Of a DNA stretch of 64,000 bases, positions 16,494 through 26,635 are shown one piece after another. Position numbers and translations under genes: made by a program. Below the pieces are notes generated by a model. It did not search any database. It was not told the origin of the DNA and was given only the letters and a program-made list of their open reading frames with translations. This stretch comes from Devosia elaeis (GTDB taxonomy: Bacteria; Pseudomonadota; Alphaproteobacteria; Rhizobiales; Devosiaceae). Numbering within the stretch: position 1 is the stretch's first letter; the number at the start of each line of letters is the position of its first letter. Location of the stretch: positions 1-64,000 of the forward strand of contig NZ_LVVY01000074.1 of assembly GCF_001650025.1 (NCBI RefSeq), written 5' to 3'.

Positions 16494-16526
16494 AGTGCGG
16501 AGCTCGATGCGAGGGCGGTCGGCTCC

Positions 16527-16676
16527 CTCCCCCCATGAGGGGGAGGGTTGGGGTGGGGGGTGGTGCCGTGGACGCTGAATTTCAGGCGCACTAGACGGTG
16601 GACCCCCTCCCCAGCTTTGCTACGGCCCGTTGGCCCTAGCGTCGCTACCCTCCCCTCAAGGGGGAGGGTGGGCAGA
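16527..16676. repeat. Palindromic repeat block, CCCTCCCC family
   Basis: Starts CCCTCCCCCCATGAGGGGG and ends CCCTCCCCTCAAGGGGGAGGG on the same strand, giving two internal hairpins plus long-range pairing. It fills the junction between the transporter ATPase and mtlK genes. Confidence 0.8.
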
Positions 16677-16701
16677 ACCGATAGTTGGGTGCCCTGCATC
16701 A

Positions 16702-17697
<996 letters not shown>

Positions 17698-17748
17698 GGT
17701 TTAGTCCTCCGAAGAGATGAAATAGAGCGCTGCGGGTGACGCCTGCGC

Positions 17749-17866
17749 CTCCCTCCCCCTTGAGGGGAGGGAATGAGGGTGGGGGTTCAGGAAGACTGGC
17801 GAGCGCCGGACTCGTTGTGAGGCCGGAACCCCCACCCCTTCCCCTCCCCTCAAGGGGGAGGGGTAC
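17749..17866. repeat. Palindromic repeat block, CCCTCCCC family
   Basis: CCCTCCCCCTTGAGGGGAGGG at the left and CCCCTCCCCTCAAGGGGGAGG at the right, with a GGGTGGGGGTTC/GAACCCCCACCC inner pairing. Located between the permease and ATPase genes of the polyol operon. Confidence 0.85.
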
Positions 17867-17897
17867 ACAGGAGCCGCGGCATTGGTGACTGTTCGCA

Positions 17898-18728
17898 TCA
17901 CTTCACCGCCCCAAAGGTCAGGCCGCGCACAAGCTGCTTCTGGCTGAACCAGCCGAGCAGCAGGATGGGGGCGATGGCCAGGAGCGAGGCGGCGGAGAGT
18001 TTGGCGAGGAAGAGGCCTTGCGGTGAGGAGAACGAGGAGATGAAGGCCGTCAGCGTGCCGGCGCGGCCGGAGGTGAGCGTGATGGTCCAGAAGGCCTCGT
18101 TCCAGGCGAGAATGACGTTGAGCAGCAGCGTCGAGGCGATGCCGGGAATGGCCATGGGCACGAGGACATGGGTGATTTCGTTCCAGAGTTCGGCCCCGTC
18201 CATGCGGGCGGCTTCGAGGATATCGACCGGGATTTCCTTGAAATAGGTGTAGAGCATCCAGATGATGATCGGCAGGTTGATCAGCGTCATGATCAGGGTG
18301 AGGCCGTGCAGCGTGTCGAGCAGGCGCAGGTCGCGGAAGATCAGGTAGATCGGGATCAGGACGCCGACGGCGGGCATCATCTTGGTGGAGAGCATCCACA
18401 TCAGGATGTCTTTCGTCCGCTTGGTGGGGGCGAAGGCCATGGACCAGGCGGCGGGAATGGCGATCACCAGGCCGAGCAGGGTGGAGCCGAAGGAGACGAT
18501 GATCGAATTGGTGGCGTGCTTGATATAGTCGGAACGATCCTGCACGGCGCCGAAATTTTCCAGCGTGAAGGTTTCCGGCAGGAAGGTCGGCGGGGCGGCG
18601 ATGGCCTCGGCCTCGGTCTTGAAGGCCGTGAGGATGGTCCAGAGGATCGGCGAGAACAGCAGCAGGGCGATGGCCCAGGCGAGGATGGTGAAGCCGATGC
18701 GGGTGGAAGTGGGGACGCGGCGGGCCAT
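17898..18728 (-). CDS. Polyol ABC transporter permease (SmoG/MalG type)
   Basis: A 276-residue inner-membrane protein with six hydrophobic segments and the EAA motif EAARMDGAELWNEITHVLVP. N-terminal LAWAIALLLFSPILWTILTAFKTEAEA and the C-terminal WFSQKQLVRGLTFGAVK are typical of the MalG/SmoG branch. GGAG lies 9 bases upstream of the ATG. It pairs with the MalF-like permease whose gene precedes it. Confidence 0.92.
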   Translation of the reverse strand: MARRVPTSTRIGFTILAWAIALLLFSPILWTILTAFKTEAEAIAAPPTFLPETFTLENFGAVQDRSDYIKHATNSIIVSFGSTLLGLVIAIPAAWSMAFAPTKRTKDILMWMLSTKMMPAVGVLIPIYLIFRDLRLLDTLHGLTLIMTLINLPIIIWMLYTYFKEIPVDILEAARMDGAELWNEITHVLVPMAIPGIASTLLLNVILAWNEAFWTITLTSGRAGTLTAFISSFSSPQGLFLAKLSAASLLAIAPILLLGWFSQKQLVRGLTFGAVK

Positions 18729-18765
18729 GTTCAGCTCCTGACGCTGGAGGGGAGCGCTGTCTTAC

Positions 18766-18892
18766 CTCTCCCTTTGGGGGAGAGGTCGGCGCGCAGCGAC
18801 GGGTGAGGGGGCCTTGCCCACGCGTCGGTTTTGGGGAAGGCCCCCTCACCCGCCCCAAGGGGGGCGACCTCTCCCCCGAAGGGAGAGGTGAA
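18766..18892. repeat. Palindromic repeat block, CTCTCCC family
   Basis: ACCTCTCCCTTTGGGGGAGAGGT on the left, ACCTCTCCCCCGAAGGGAGAGGT on the right, with GTGAGGGGGCC/GGCCCCCTCAC pairing inside. This is the family that also precedes the xdh genes. It fills the junction between the two permease genes. Confidence 0.85.
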
Positions 18893-18914
18893 GAGGGGCC
18901 GGCGCTCGCTGGAC

Positions 18915-19787
18915 CTACGCATCCAAATTCCTCCCCACGGCGCGCATCAGGAAGATGGCGACGATGTTGGCGATGATGACGGCGATGACGCCGCCGGCGG
19001 AGCCGGCGCCGATGTCGTTGCTGAGGATGCCGGTGCGGAAGACGAGGAAGGCGATATTGGTGGAGGCATAGCCCGGCCCGCCGCCAGTGGTGACGCGGAT
19101 TTCGGCGAAGATGCCGAGCAGGAAGATGGTCTGGATGAGAATGACGATGGTGATCGCCCGGGCCATGTGCGGCAGGATGATGTAGCGGAAACGGTTGAGC
19201 GCGTTGGCGCCGTCCATTTCGGCGGCCTCGCGCTGTTCCTCGGAAAGCGATTGCAGGGCGGTCAGCAGGATCAGGGTCGCAAAGGGCAGCCATTGCCAGG
19301 CGACGATGACGATAACCGAAAACAGCGGATATTGATTGAACCAGTCCACCGGCTGGAGGCCGAAGGCCTTCCAGAGATGGCCGAGCATGCCATAGCCGGG
19401 ATGCATGAAGCCGTTCTTCCAGATCAGCGCCGCGACCGGCGGCATGACGAAGAAGGGCGAGATGACCAGGATGCGCAATATGCCCTGGCCCCAGATGGGC
19501 TGATCGAGCAGGAGCGCGAGGAAGGTGCCGCCAATGACGGTGATCAGCAGCACGCCGCCGACCAGGAACAGGGTATTGAGCAGCGCCTGGGTGAAGCTGG
19601 GATCGCCGATGACATAGACATAATTGGCCCAGCCGGCGAAGCCGGTCATCATCGGGTTGATGAGGCTGTAATTCTGGAAGCTGAACCACAGGGTCATGGC
19701 CAGCGGCACGGCCATCCAGATGAACAGCACGATGACGGCGGGGGCCATCATGGTGCGGGCGAGGGTTCGGGTTTGTCTGGTGGCCAT
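18915..19787 (-). CDS. Polyol ABC transporter permease (SmoF/MalF type)
   Basis: A 290-residue inner-membrane permease. First membrane segment about residues 13-38 (MMAPAVIVLFIWMAVPLAMTLWFS), EAA motif EAAEMDGANALNRFRYIILP, and a closing hydrophobic segment (VIAVIIANIVAIFLM) followed by RAVGRNLDA. Together with the MalG-like permease it forms the channel for a polyol such as sorbitol, mannitol or arabitol. Confidence 0.92.
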   Translation of the reverse strand: MATRQTRTLARTMMAPAVIVLFIWMAVPLAMTLWFSFQNYSLINPMMTGFAGWANYVYVIGDPSFTQALLNTLFLVGGVLLITVIGGTFLALLLDQPIWGQGILRILVISPFFVMPPVAALIWKNGFMHPGYGMLGHLWKAFGLQPVDWFNQYPLFSVIVIVAWQWLPFATLILLTALQSLSEEQREAAEMDGANALNRFRYIILPHMARAITIVILIQTIFLLGIFAEIRVTTGGGPGYASTNIAFLVFRTGILSNDIGAGSAGGVIAVIIANIVAIFLMRAVGRNLDA

Positions 19788-19823
19788 GTTATCTCGCCAT
19801 TGCCGGATGCTGGGGCTCTTTCC

Positions 19824-19918
19824 CCCCTCCCCCTTGGGGGGAGGGCCGGGGTGGGGGTGGTTCAGTGGATACCTGACGGACCCCCACCTTCAATCCCTCC
19901 CCACAAGGGGGAGGGAGG
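19824..19918. repeat. Palindromic repeat block, CCCTCCCC family
   Basis: CCCCTCCCCCTTGGGGGGAGGG and CCCTCCCCACAAGGGGGAGGG flank GGGTGGGGGTGGTTCAGTGG. Nearly the same sequence occurs at 24912-25012 and 34077-34172, each time directly after a sugar-binding-protein gene. Confidence 0.88.
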
Positions 19919-19960
19919 CGATGGAGCCGTTTGATCTGTACGAAACCAAATTCAAAAGCA

Positions 19961-19989
19961 CCCGGCTGGCTGAGGGTCACCCAGCCGGG
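19961..19989 (-). terminator. Hairpin after polyol binding-protein gene (attenuating terminator)
   Basis: CCCGGCTGG/CCAGCCGGG perfect 9-bp stem 17 bases after the binding-protein stop, followed on the minus strand by TGCTTTTG. Its T-tract is short, so read-through into the permease genes is expected. Confidence 0.6.
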
Positions 19990-20006
19990 CGTAGGTCTTT
20001 GGAGAG

Positions 20007-21317
20007 CTACTTAATGTACCCGGCGCGGGTCATGTCGCGGGTGGTGGCGTCCTGGGCCTGGGCCAGGGCGTCATCGGCGGACATCTGGCCGGCCAGGGCG
20101 GCCGAGAAGAGCTGGCCGACATTGGTGCCGATGCCGGCGAATTCCGGAATGGCCACGAATTGCACGCCGGTATAGGGGACCGGCTCGACCGTGGGCGCAT
20201 TGGGATCGGCGGCATTGATGGAATCCAGCGTCATCTTGGCGAAGGGGGCTGCGGCCTGGTAATCCGGATTCTCGTAGAGCGAAGTGCGCGTGCCCGGGGG
20301 TACGTTGGCCCAGCCTTCGTTTTCGGCGACCAGGGCGAGATAATCCTTGCTGGTGGCCCAATTGATGAATTGCTCGGCGGCCTCGGCATTCTGCGAGGAA
20401 GCCGGGATGGCCAGCGACCAGGCCCAGAGCCAATTGCCGCGCTTGCCCAGGCCATTGTCCGGGGCGAGGGCGAAGCCGACCTTGTCGGCCACGGTGGAAT
20501 CATCGGGATTGGTGACGAAGGAGGCGGCGACGGTGGCGTCGATCCACATGCCGCACTTGCCCTGCTGGAACAGGGTCAGGTTTTCGTTGAAGCCATTGGA
20601 GGAGGCGCCGGAGGGGCCGGCATCGGCCATCAGGGCGAGATAGGTATCGAGGGTATTCTTCCACTCGGGCTGATCGAACTGGGGCACCCAGTTTTCGTCA
20701 AACCAGCGGGCGCCGAAGGAATTGGACATGGCGGTGAGGAAGGCCATGTTCTCGCCCCAGCCGGCCTTGCCGCGCAGGCAGATGCCGTTGATGTCGGCGT
20801 CGCGGTCGGTCATGGCGCGGGCGGCTTCGCCGATAAATTCCCAAGTGGGGGCTTCGGGCATTTCGAGGCCGGCGGCCTCCATCAGATCGGTGCGATACAT
20901 GATGAAGGAGCTCTCGCCGTAGAAGGGCGCGGCATAGAGCTTGCCATCGACGGAGAGGCCGCCGCGAATGGCGGGGAGCAGGTCGTCGACATCGTATTCG
21001 GCATCGGCGCTGAGCCCGTCGAGCGGCTTCAGCCAGTTCTGGCGCGCCCAGATCGGCGCTTCATAGGTGCCGATGGTCATGATGTCGTATTGGCCGCCAT
21101 TGGTGGCGATGTCGGTGGTGACGTTCTGGCGCAGGGTGTTTTCTTCCAGCACGACCCAGTTGAGCGCGATGCCGGTTTCTTCGGTGAAGGCGCTGGACAG
21201 GCCCTGCATGCGGATCATGTCGCCATTGTTCACCGTGGCGATGGTGAGCGTCTGGGCCGAGGCCGACGCGGTCAGGGCAAGCAGAGCTGCGCCCGCGAAA
21301 AGGGGTGTCAGTTTCAT
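20007..21317 (-). CDS. Polyol ABC transporter periplasmic binding protein (SmoE-like)
   Basis: A 436-residue family-1 solute-binding protein. The start ATG 21317 is set by GGGAGGATATTG and a clean signal peptide (MKLTPLFAGAALLALTASASA-Q). Mature features: FTEETGIALNWVVLEENTLRQ, YDIMTIGTYEAPIW, the APFYGESSF ligand-region stretch, and two cysteines (GICLRG, GKCGMW). The wording matches rhizobial sorbitol/mannitol binders (SmoE). First structural gene of the operon, followed by a hairpin and repeat that probably set its expression above the permeases. Confidence 0.9.
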   Translation of the reverse strand: MKLTPLFAGAALLALTASASAQTLTIATVNNGDMIRMQGLSSAFTEETGIALNWVVLEENTLRQNVTTDIATNGGQYDIMTIGTYEAPIWARQNWLKPLDGLSADAEYDVDDLLPAIRGGLSVDGKLYAAPFYGESSFIMYRTDLMEAAGLEMPEAPTWEFIGEAARAMTDRDADINGICLRGKAGWGENMAFLTAMSNSFGARWFDENWVPQFDQPEWKNTLDTYLALMADAGPSGASSNGFNENLTLFQQGKCGMWIDATVAASFVTNPDDSTVADKVGFALAPDNGLGKRGNWLWAWSLAIPASSQNAEAAEQFINWATSKDYLALVAENEGWANVPPGTRTSLYENPDYQAAAPFAKMTLDSINAADPNAPTVEPVPYTGVQFVAIPEFAGIGTNVGQLFSAALAGQMSADDALAQAQDATTRDMTRAGYIK

Positions 21318-21379
21318 CAATATCCTCCCAAGGGCCGAAGCGAGCAATTGCTTTGGCTGTGGGCAGATGTTCACCAAAC

Positions 21380-21394
21380 TGACGCGGTTCGTCA
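21380..21394. promoter_or_regulatory. Candidate operator of the polyol operon
   Basis: TGACG-CGGTT-CGTCA, a perfect 5-bp inverted repeat 63 bases before the binding-protein start, between it and the SorC-family regulator gene. A reasonable SorC target; unproven. Confidence 0.4.
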
Positions 21395-21493
21395 AGCGGG
21401 ATGATCGCGGAATCTGTGCGGTACGTGCGTCAGAGGGCGTGATTGGGTGGGCGGATGCTCGGTGGAGTGGCAGATTTTTCGCGTGAGGAAGGG

Positions 21494-21519
21494 CCCTCGG
21501 GTCAAGCCCGAGGGTGACG
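21494..21519. repeat. Palindromic repeat, CTCGGG family
   Basis: CCCTCGGG-tcaag-CCCGAGGG followed by TGACG, the same unit as at 3475-3500. Lies 64 bases after the SorC-family gene stop and may end or trim its transcript. Confidence 0.8.
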
Positions 21520-21582
21520 ATCCGTGGGTGGGAGGGTGGCGATCTGTGGGGCGGCGGCGGTGGGGGAGCCGAGTGGCGGCCG

Positions 21583-22536
21583 TCAGGCGAGCAGCAATTG
21601 GGCGGTGCGTTCGTCGGTGATGAGGCCGTTGGCGAGGCGGCGCTGCAGGGCGGCGCGGATGGCGGGGGCCTTGCGTTCGCCCATGGCGATGGCGATGACG
21701 CGGCCGGTTTCGCGCGAGGGCAGGGGCGCGGAGGCGACGCGGTCGTTGATGAGGCCTTCGATGAGGCGTCCCTGGGCATCGAAGCACCAGCCGCAAATCT
21801 CGCCGACGGCGCCGGCCTTTTGCAGAGCCTTCTGCTCGGCCTCGGTGAGGAAGCCGTCGAGCAGGAGCGGGGCGTCGGAGCCGAGATGGCCGATGCCGAC
21901 GAAGCTGATATTGGCGCGGGCGGCCAGTTCGAGGGTGGAGCGGATCATCGGCTGGGCATGGAGCAGTTCGCGCTCGCGGGCCGAGGAGGCGATGACCGGC
22001 AGGGGCATGGGGAAGGAGCGCGCCTTGACCGTGTCGGCGACGTTGAAGATGACGTTGTAGAAGGCCGCCGAGCCGTCTGGCGCGATATTGCCGGTGAGCG
22101 AGACCACCTTGTGGTGCGGGCATTCCATGGGCTGGAGCTGTTCGACGGCCGCCTTGAGGGTGCGGCCGGTGCCGATGGCGATGATCTGGGGTTCGGAAAG
22201 GCGCAGGGTGCGCTCGATCTCGGCGGCGCCGGCTTCGGCAATGCCGATCGTGGTGGAGGCGCTGGCGGGATCGGAGGGCACGATCTCGCAATGGTCGAGG
22301 GCGAATCGGGCGCGCAGGCGCTCGGCGAGGTCGAGGCAATGGCCGATGGGGTGATCGAGACGGACCTTGATCAGGCCCTCGCTGACCGACAGGGAGACCA
22401 GGCGCTGCGCCGATTGACGGGAAATGCCCATCTTGGCGGCGATCTCCTCCTGGGTATTGCCGGCGACGTAATAGAGCCAGCCGGCCCGCGCGGCATCGTC
22501 CAGACGGGTGGCAGAATTGTCCTGTCGCGCGGCCAT
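21583..22536 (-). CDS. SorC/DeoR-type sugar-binding transcriptional regulator
   Basis: A 317-residue regulator: N-terminal helix-turn-helix (residues 15-55, YYVAGNTQEEIAAKMGISRQSAQRLVSLSVSEG), then a SorC sugar-phosphate-binding domain with IAIGTGRTLKAAVEQL and the late FVGIGHLGSDAPLL and CGWCFDAQG segments. Such regulators respond to phosphorylated sugars or polyols. It lies directly upstream of the polyol operon in the same orientation and most likely controls it. Confidence 0.88.
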   Translation of the reverse strand: MAARQDNSATRLDDAARAGWLYYVAGNTQEEIAAKMGISRQSAQRLVSLSVSEGLIKVRLDHPIGHCLDLAERLRARFALDHCEIVPSDPASASTTIGIAEAGAAEIERTLRLSEPQIIAIGTGRTLKAAVEQLQPMECPHHKVVSLTGNIAPDGSAAFYNVIFNVADTVKARSFPMPLPVIASSARERELLHAQPMIRSTLELAARANISFVGIGHLGSDAPLLLDGFLTEAEQKALQKAGAVGEICGWCFDAQGRLIEGLINDRVASAPLPSRETGRVIAIAMGERKAPAIRAALQRRLANGLITDERTAQLLLA

Positions 22537-22562
22537 GAAATCCCCTCGGGCGTTTCGCGCGA

Positions 22563-23309
22563 TTATTCGGATCGTGCCCGCGACCGCAAGGGGCTTTGCC
22601 GCGCCGGACCCGGGGCGGGCACATTGCCCATATTGCTCAAGGCGGTGCCGATGTCGCGCTCGGTATTCCGCAAATGCAGGCGCATGGCCTCGGCGGCAGC
22701 GCGGGAATTGCCGGCGCGGATGGCATCGAGAATGCGCTGGTGATGCTCGATCGTGTCGGCCAGGCTGTGGCCGCGGCTGGCATGGCCCTGGCGGCTGATC
22801 TGGATGCCGTTGCGCAGCGGGCCGGCCATGGCCTCGAACAGGTAGCCAAGGATGCGATTGCCGCTGGCCAGGGCCACGGCCTCGTGGAAGCCGACATCGA
22901 AATCGTGGAACCGCGCCTCGCCTTCGGCGCCGGAGGCCGCCTCGGCGTCGCGCATGCCCTGCAGGGCATTTTCGATGGCGGCGATGCCGGCGCGGCTGGC
23001 GCGCTTGGCCGCGAGGGTGGCGGCCTGCACTTCGAGGGACAGGCGCACCTCGATGAGATCGAACAGGCCCTTGGAATCGTTGTGCAGCACCGAGAGCAGG
23101 AAATCGGCAAAGGCGGCGCCATCGGGCTCGCGCACGACGGCCCGCTTGCCGCGCGCCAGTTCGACCAGTCCGCGCCCGGCCAGGAGCTTGACCGCCTCGC
23201 GCACGGTGAGGCGGCTGACGGCATAATGGCCGGCCAGTTCCGCCTCGCTGGGCAGGCTGGTGCCAGGGGCCATGCTGGTCAGGATCGTGTCTGCCAGATC
23301 GTCGGCCAC
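22563..23309 (-). CDS. GntR-family (FadR-type) transcriptional regulator
   Basis: A winged helix (SLPSEAELAGHYAVSRLTVREAVKLLAGRGLVE) followed by an all-helical FCD effector domain (FDLIEVRLSLEVQAATLAA, FHDFDVGFHEAVALASGN, IEHHQRILDAIRAGN, with the usual Asp and His metal ligands). The GTG start at 23309 given here begins right at the first helix and has no Shine-Dalgarno. An ATT codon in frame at 23357 has AGGGAGG six bases upstream and would add 16 residues; see findings. It is divergent from chvE, and a perfect palindromic operator lies just upstream. Confidence 0.85.
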   Translation of the reverse strand: MADDLADTILTSMAPGTSLPSEAELAGHYAVSRLTVREAVKLLAGRGLVELARGKRAVVREPDGAAFADFLLSVLHNDSKGLFDLIEVRLSLEVQAATLAAKRASRAGIAAIENALQGMRDAEAASGAEGEARFHDFDVGFHEAVALASGNRILGYLFEAMAGPLRNGIQISRQGHASRGHSLADTIEHHQRILDAIRAGNSRAAAEAMRLHLRNTERDIGTALSNMGNVPAPGPARQSPLRSRARSE

Positions 23310-23370
23310 CGCATTGGCGGCGCTGGACCGATCGGGCCGGATATCGCCGGTCTTAATGTTTCGCCTCCCT

Positions 23371-23389
23371 AAAGGTATCAGATACCTTT
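23371..23389. promoter_or_regulatory. Palindromic operator, probably for the GntR regulator
   Basis: AAAGGTATCAGATACCTTT, a perfect 9-bp inverted repeat about a single central A. Its GGTATC/GATACC halves look like FadR-subfamily GntR targets (TGGTATNATACCA type). It overlaps the Shine-Dalgarno region of the regulator gene, suggesting autorepression, and sits about 360 bases from chvE. Confidence 0.65.
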
Positions 23390-23750
23390 TCGTTATTCGG
23401 GGCCATTGTCCAGCCCGCTTTCGTGTCTTTGCCGCCGCTCGGCGCGACCATAGACCTGCGGTAACAGCCGTGCAACCGGGCTCCGTTTTTTCTTCTAGAT
23501 TCGAAAAAATGTGCGACGGCGAGAGATGACGCTTTACACGCCTATCTGATTATTTTAGCGTCCGGGCTCATGGGCTGGGAGGGTTCATGACGGCGCAAAG
23601 CCGTTGGTGCCGGAGGATTTCATGCGGTTTGGAATGGTGATGCGGCGCGCGGCGCCGACCCATCGCAATGCGGTGTCGCGTTGCGGCCGCCTGAGCTGAT
23701 CCTCGCCCGGGCCAGATAAAATCATCTCGAATATCAAAGGGAGTCGAGAC
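23390..23750. other. Intergenic region between GntR regulator and chvE
   Basis: No gene is evident in these 361 bases. The last 20 hold the chvE Shine-Dalgarno (AAAGGGAGT). I see no second copy of the 23371 palindrome and no confident promoter; an AT-rich patch near 23540-23560 is the likeliest promoter area. Confidence 0.5.
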
Positions 23751-24827
23751 GTGAAGCTTTTCAAATCGATCATGGCGGTGCTCACCGCCGGTGCGCTGAT
23801 GTCCAGCGCCGCCAGCGCCGTGCTGGCCCAGGACAAGGGCGCGGTGGGCATTGCCATGCCGACCCAGTCATCGCTGCGCTGGATCTCGGACGGCAACGAG
23901 CTCAAGGCCGCGCTGGAAGGCATGGGCTATTCGGTCGACCTGCAATATGCGGAAGACGACATTCCCAACCAGCTGGCCCAGATCGAAAACATGGTCACCA
24001 AGGGCGTGGACGCGCTGGTGATCGCTTCGATCGACGGCACCACGCTGAGCGCCGTGCTGCAGCAGGCCGCCGACCAGGGCGTCAAGGTGGTGGCCTATGA
24101 CCGCCTGATCCGCGACAGCGCCAATGTCGATTATTACACCACCTTCGACAATTTCCAGGTGGGCGTGCTGCAGGCCAATTCGCTGGTGAAGGGCCTCGAA
24201 GAGCGCTTCCCCGACGACAAGCCGTGGAACGTGGAATTGTTCGGCGGCTCGCCGGACGACAACAATGCCTTCTTCTTCTATGACGGCGCCATGGCCGTGC
24301 TGCAGCCGCTGATCGACAGCGGCGACATCGTGGTCAAGTCCGGCCAGCAGGGCATGGACGTGGTCGGCACGCTGCGCTGGGACGGCGCGGTGGCCCAAGC
24401 CCGCATGGACAATATCCTGTCGGCCAATTACTCGGACGGCAGCCGGGTGCATGGCGTTCTGGCCCCCTATGACGGGCTCTCGCGCGGCATCATCTCGTCG
24501 CTGCGCGGCGTGGGCTATGGCTCGGGCGACCTGTCCTGGCCGATCATCACCGGCCAGGACGCCGAAGTCCCCTCGGTCAAGGCGATCATTGCCGGCGAAC
24601 AGTATTCGACCGTGTTCAAGGACACGCGCGAACTGGCCCAGTACACCGCGCAGCTGCTCGACACCGTTCTGTCGGGCCAGGAGCCGGGCGGGCTGGACAC
24701 CGAGACCTATGACAATGGCGTCAAGGTCGTCCCCTCGATCCTGCTGACCCCCTATGAGGTCGACGCGACCAATTACGAGGAACGCGTCGTCGCTTCGGGC
24801 TATATCAAGGCCGAAGAACTGCAGTAA
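23751..24827 (+). CDS. chvE: ChvE-type multiple monosaccharide-binding protein
   Basis: A 358-residue periplasmic sugar binder starting at GTG, with signal peptide through about residue 26 (ASAVLA-Q). Mature protein begins [20 protein letters not shown], followed by [32 protein letters not shown] and [28 protein letters not shown], all typical of ChvE. In Agrobacterium ChvE binds arabinose, galactose, glucose and xylose and also talks to a sensor kinase; only uptake is supported here, since gguA and gguB follow. Confidence 0.93.
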   Translation: MKLFKSIMAVLTAGALMSSAASAVLAQDKGAVGIAMPTQSSLRWISDGNELKAALEGMGYSVDLQYAEDDIPNQLAQIENMVTKGVDALVIASIDGTTLSAVLQQAADQGVKVVAYDRLIRDSANVDYYTTFDNFQVGVLQANSLVKGLEERFPDDKPWNVELFGGSPDDNNAFFFYDGAMAVLQPLIDSGDIVVKSGQQGMDVVGTLRWDGAVAQARMDNILSANYSDGSRVHGVLAPYDGLSRGIISSLRGVGYGSGDLSWPIITGQDAEVPSVKAIIAGEQYSTVFKDTRELAQYTAQLLDTVLSGQEPGGLDTETYDNGVKVVPSILLTPYEVDATNYEERVVASGYIKAEELQ

Positions 24828-24845
24828 TAATCTGCAACGATCGGG

Positions 24846-24873
24846 AGGGCCTCGCGATCAGCGGGGCCCTTTC
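24846..24873 (+). terminator. Hairpin after chvE (attenuating terminator)
   Basis: AGGGCCTCGC-gatca-GCGGGGCCCT stem with one mismatch, 19 bases after the chvE stop, followed by TTTC only. A weak terminator or mRNA-protecting stem. Confidence 0.55.
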
Positions 24874-24911
24874 GACGATAAATTCGGGGTGCAGAAGCTT
24901 AGGTTCCTGCG

Positions 24912-25012
24912 CCCCCTCCCCCTTGAGGGGAGGGCCGGGGTGGGGGTGGTTCAGTGGAATGCTGATGGACCCCCTCCCTCATTCCCTCCCCTCAAGGGGG
25001 AGGGATGCGACG
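24912..25012. repeat. Palindromic repeat block, CCCTCCCC family, between chvE and gguA
   Basis: CCCTCCCCCTTGAGGGGAGGG, then GGGTGGGGGTGGTTCAGTGGA, and CCCTCCCCTCAAGGGGGAGGG at the right end. Almost identical to the blocks after the polyol and trehalose binding-protein genes. Confidence 0.9.
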
Positions 25013-25102
25013 GAGCCGCCATTTCTGTCGATGGTGATCACTCTCGAGGGTGATGATCTGGTGTGGCGGGGCGGCCAAGGGTCTATCGAAGTTAGGACCA
25101 GC

Positions 25103-26635
25103 ATGACCAAGACCATTCTGGAGATGCGCGGCATCACCAAGACCTTTCCCGGCGTCAAGGCGTTGCAGGACGTCAACCTGGATGTGCGGGAAGGGGAAAT
25201 CCACGCCATATGCGGCGAGAACGGGGCCGGCAAATCCACCCTGATGAAGGTGTTGAGCGGTGTCTATCCGCACGGCTCCTATGAGGGCGAGATCATCTAT
25301 TTGGGCGAGGAGCAGCATTTCCGCTCCATCCGCGACAGCGAGCACAAGGGCATCGTCATCATCCACCAGGAGCTGGCGCTGGTGCCGCTGCTGTCGATCG
25401 CCGAGAACATCTTCCTCGGCAACGAACAGGCCAAGACCGGGGTGATCGACTGGGACGAGACCCGCGACGGGGCGCGCAAGCTGCTCTCCATGGTGGGGCT
25501 GAACGAAGATCCCGATACGCTGATCACCAATATCGGGGTGGGCAAGCAGCAGCTTGTCGAGATCGCCAAGGCGCTCTCCAAGCAGGTGCAATTGCTGATC
25601 CTGGACGAGCCGACCGCCTCGCTTTCCGAAAAGGACAGCGCGGCGCTGCTCGAATTGCTGCTCGAGTTCAAGAAGCAGGGCATTACCTCGATCATCATCA
25701 GCCACAAGCTGAACGAAATCTCGCGCATCGCCGACCGGGTGACCGTGATCCGCGACGGCCGCACCATCGAGACGATGGACAAGGCCGATATCACCGAAGA
25801 CCGCATCATCACCTCGATGGTGGGCCGCGCCCTGGATGACCGCTACCCGGCCCGCAGCCCCAATGTGGGCGAGGTGGTGCTGGAGGTGAAGAACTGGAAC
25901 GTGTTCCATCCTCAGCATCGGGACCGGCAGGTGATCCGCGATGTCGATATCGTGCTGCGCAAGGGCGAAGTGGTGGGCATTGCCGGGCTGATGGGCTCGG
26001 GGCGCACCGAATTCGCCATGAGCCTGTTCGGCAAGTCCTATGGCCAGAAAATCTCGGGCGAGGTGCGGCTCAACGGGCAGAAGGTGGATACGTCCAGCGT
26101 CGACAAGGCGATCCGGCACGGCATCGCCTATGCCACCGAGGACCGCAAGACCTATGGCCTCAACCTCATCGACCACATCAAGAACAATACGACCATCGCC
26201 AATCTGCGCGGCGTGTCGCGCTGGGGCGTGATCGACGATCTGGCCGAGCTCGACGTGGCCAATGATTACCGCAGGAAGACCAATATCCGCTCCTCGAGCG
26301 TCTATCAGGTGGCGGGGAACCTGTCGGGCGGCAACCAGCAGAAGGTGGTGCTCTCCAAATGGCTCTATGCCAATCCGGACGTGCTGATCCTGGACGAGCC
26401 GACGCGCGGCATCGACGTGGGCGCGAAATATGAAATCTATACGATCATCAACCAGCTCGCCGCGCAGGGCAAGGCGATCCTGGTGATCTCGTCGGAAATG
26501 CCGGAACTGCTCGGCATTACCGACCGCCTCTATGTAATGAACGAGGGCCGCATCGTGGGCGAAATGCCGACCAGCGAGGCGAGCCAGGAAAAGATCATGC
26601 GCTCCATCGTGCGCGCTGAAGGAAAGGCATCATGA
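25103..26635 (+). CDS. gguA: Sugar ABC transporter ATP-binding protein GguA
   Basis: A 510-residue fused double ATPase of the CUT2 type. First domain: Walker [10 protein letters not shown], Walker [13 protein letters not shown]; second domain: a degenerate Walker A region [10 protein letters not shown] and LSGGNQQK, then [15 protein letters not shown] 25103 is preceded by TTAGGA; the longer open frame upstream runs through the repeat block and is not coding. It powers GguB. Four-base overlap (ATGA) with gguB. Confidence 0.93.
   Translation: MTKTILEMRGITKTFPGVKALQDVNLDVREGEIHAICGENGAGKSTLMKVLSGVYPHGSYEGEIIYLGEEQHFRSIRDSEHKGIVIIHQELALVPLLSIAENIFLGNEQAKTGVIDWDETRDGARKLLSMVGLNEDPDTLITNIGVGKQQLVEIAKALSKQVQLLILDEPTASLSEKDSAALLELLLEFKKQGITSIIISHKLNEISRIADRVTVIRDGRTIETMDKADITEDRIITSMVGRALDDRYPARSPNVGEVVLEVKNWNVFHPQHRDRQVIRDVDIVLRKGEVVGIAGLMGSGRTEFAMSLFGKSYGQKISGEVRLNGQKVDTSSVDKAIRHGIAYATEDRKTYGLNLIDHIKNNTTIANLRGVSRWGVIDDLAELDVANDYRRKTNIRSSSVYQVAGNLSGGNQQKVVLSKWLYANPDVLILDEPTRGIDVGAKYEIYTIINQLAAQGKAILVISSEMPELLGITDRLYVMNEGRIVGEMPTSEASQEKIMRSIVRAEGKAS

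Noticed and set aside
17701-19689. 662-codon minus-strand frame across the polyol permeases
   Set aside because: Runs through two repeat blocks and both permease genes out of frame; Arg/Pro/His-rich low-complexity product.
24923-25102. N-terminal extension of gguA through the repeat block
   Set aside because: The extra 60 codons translate the palindromic repeat; the true start has TTAGGA and matches the family N terminus.
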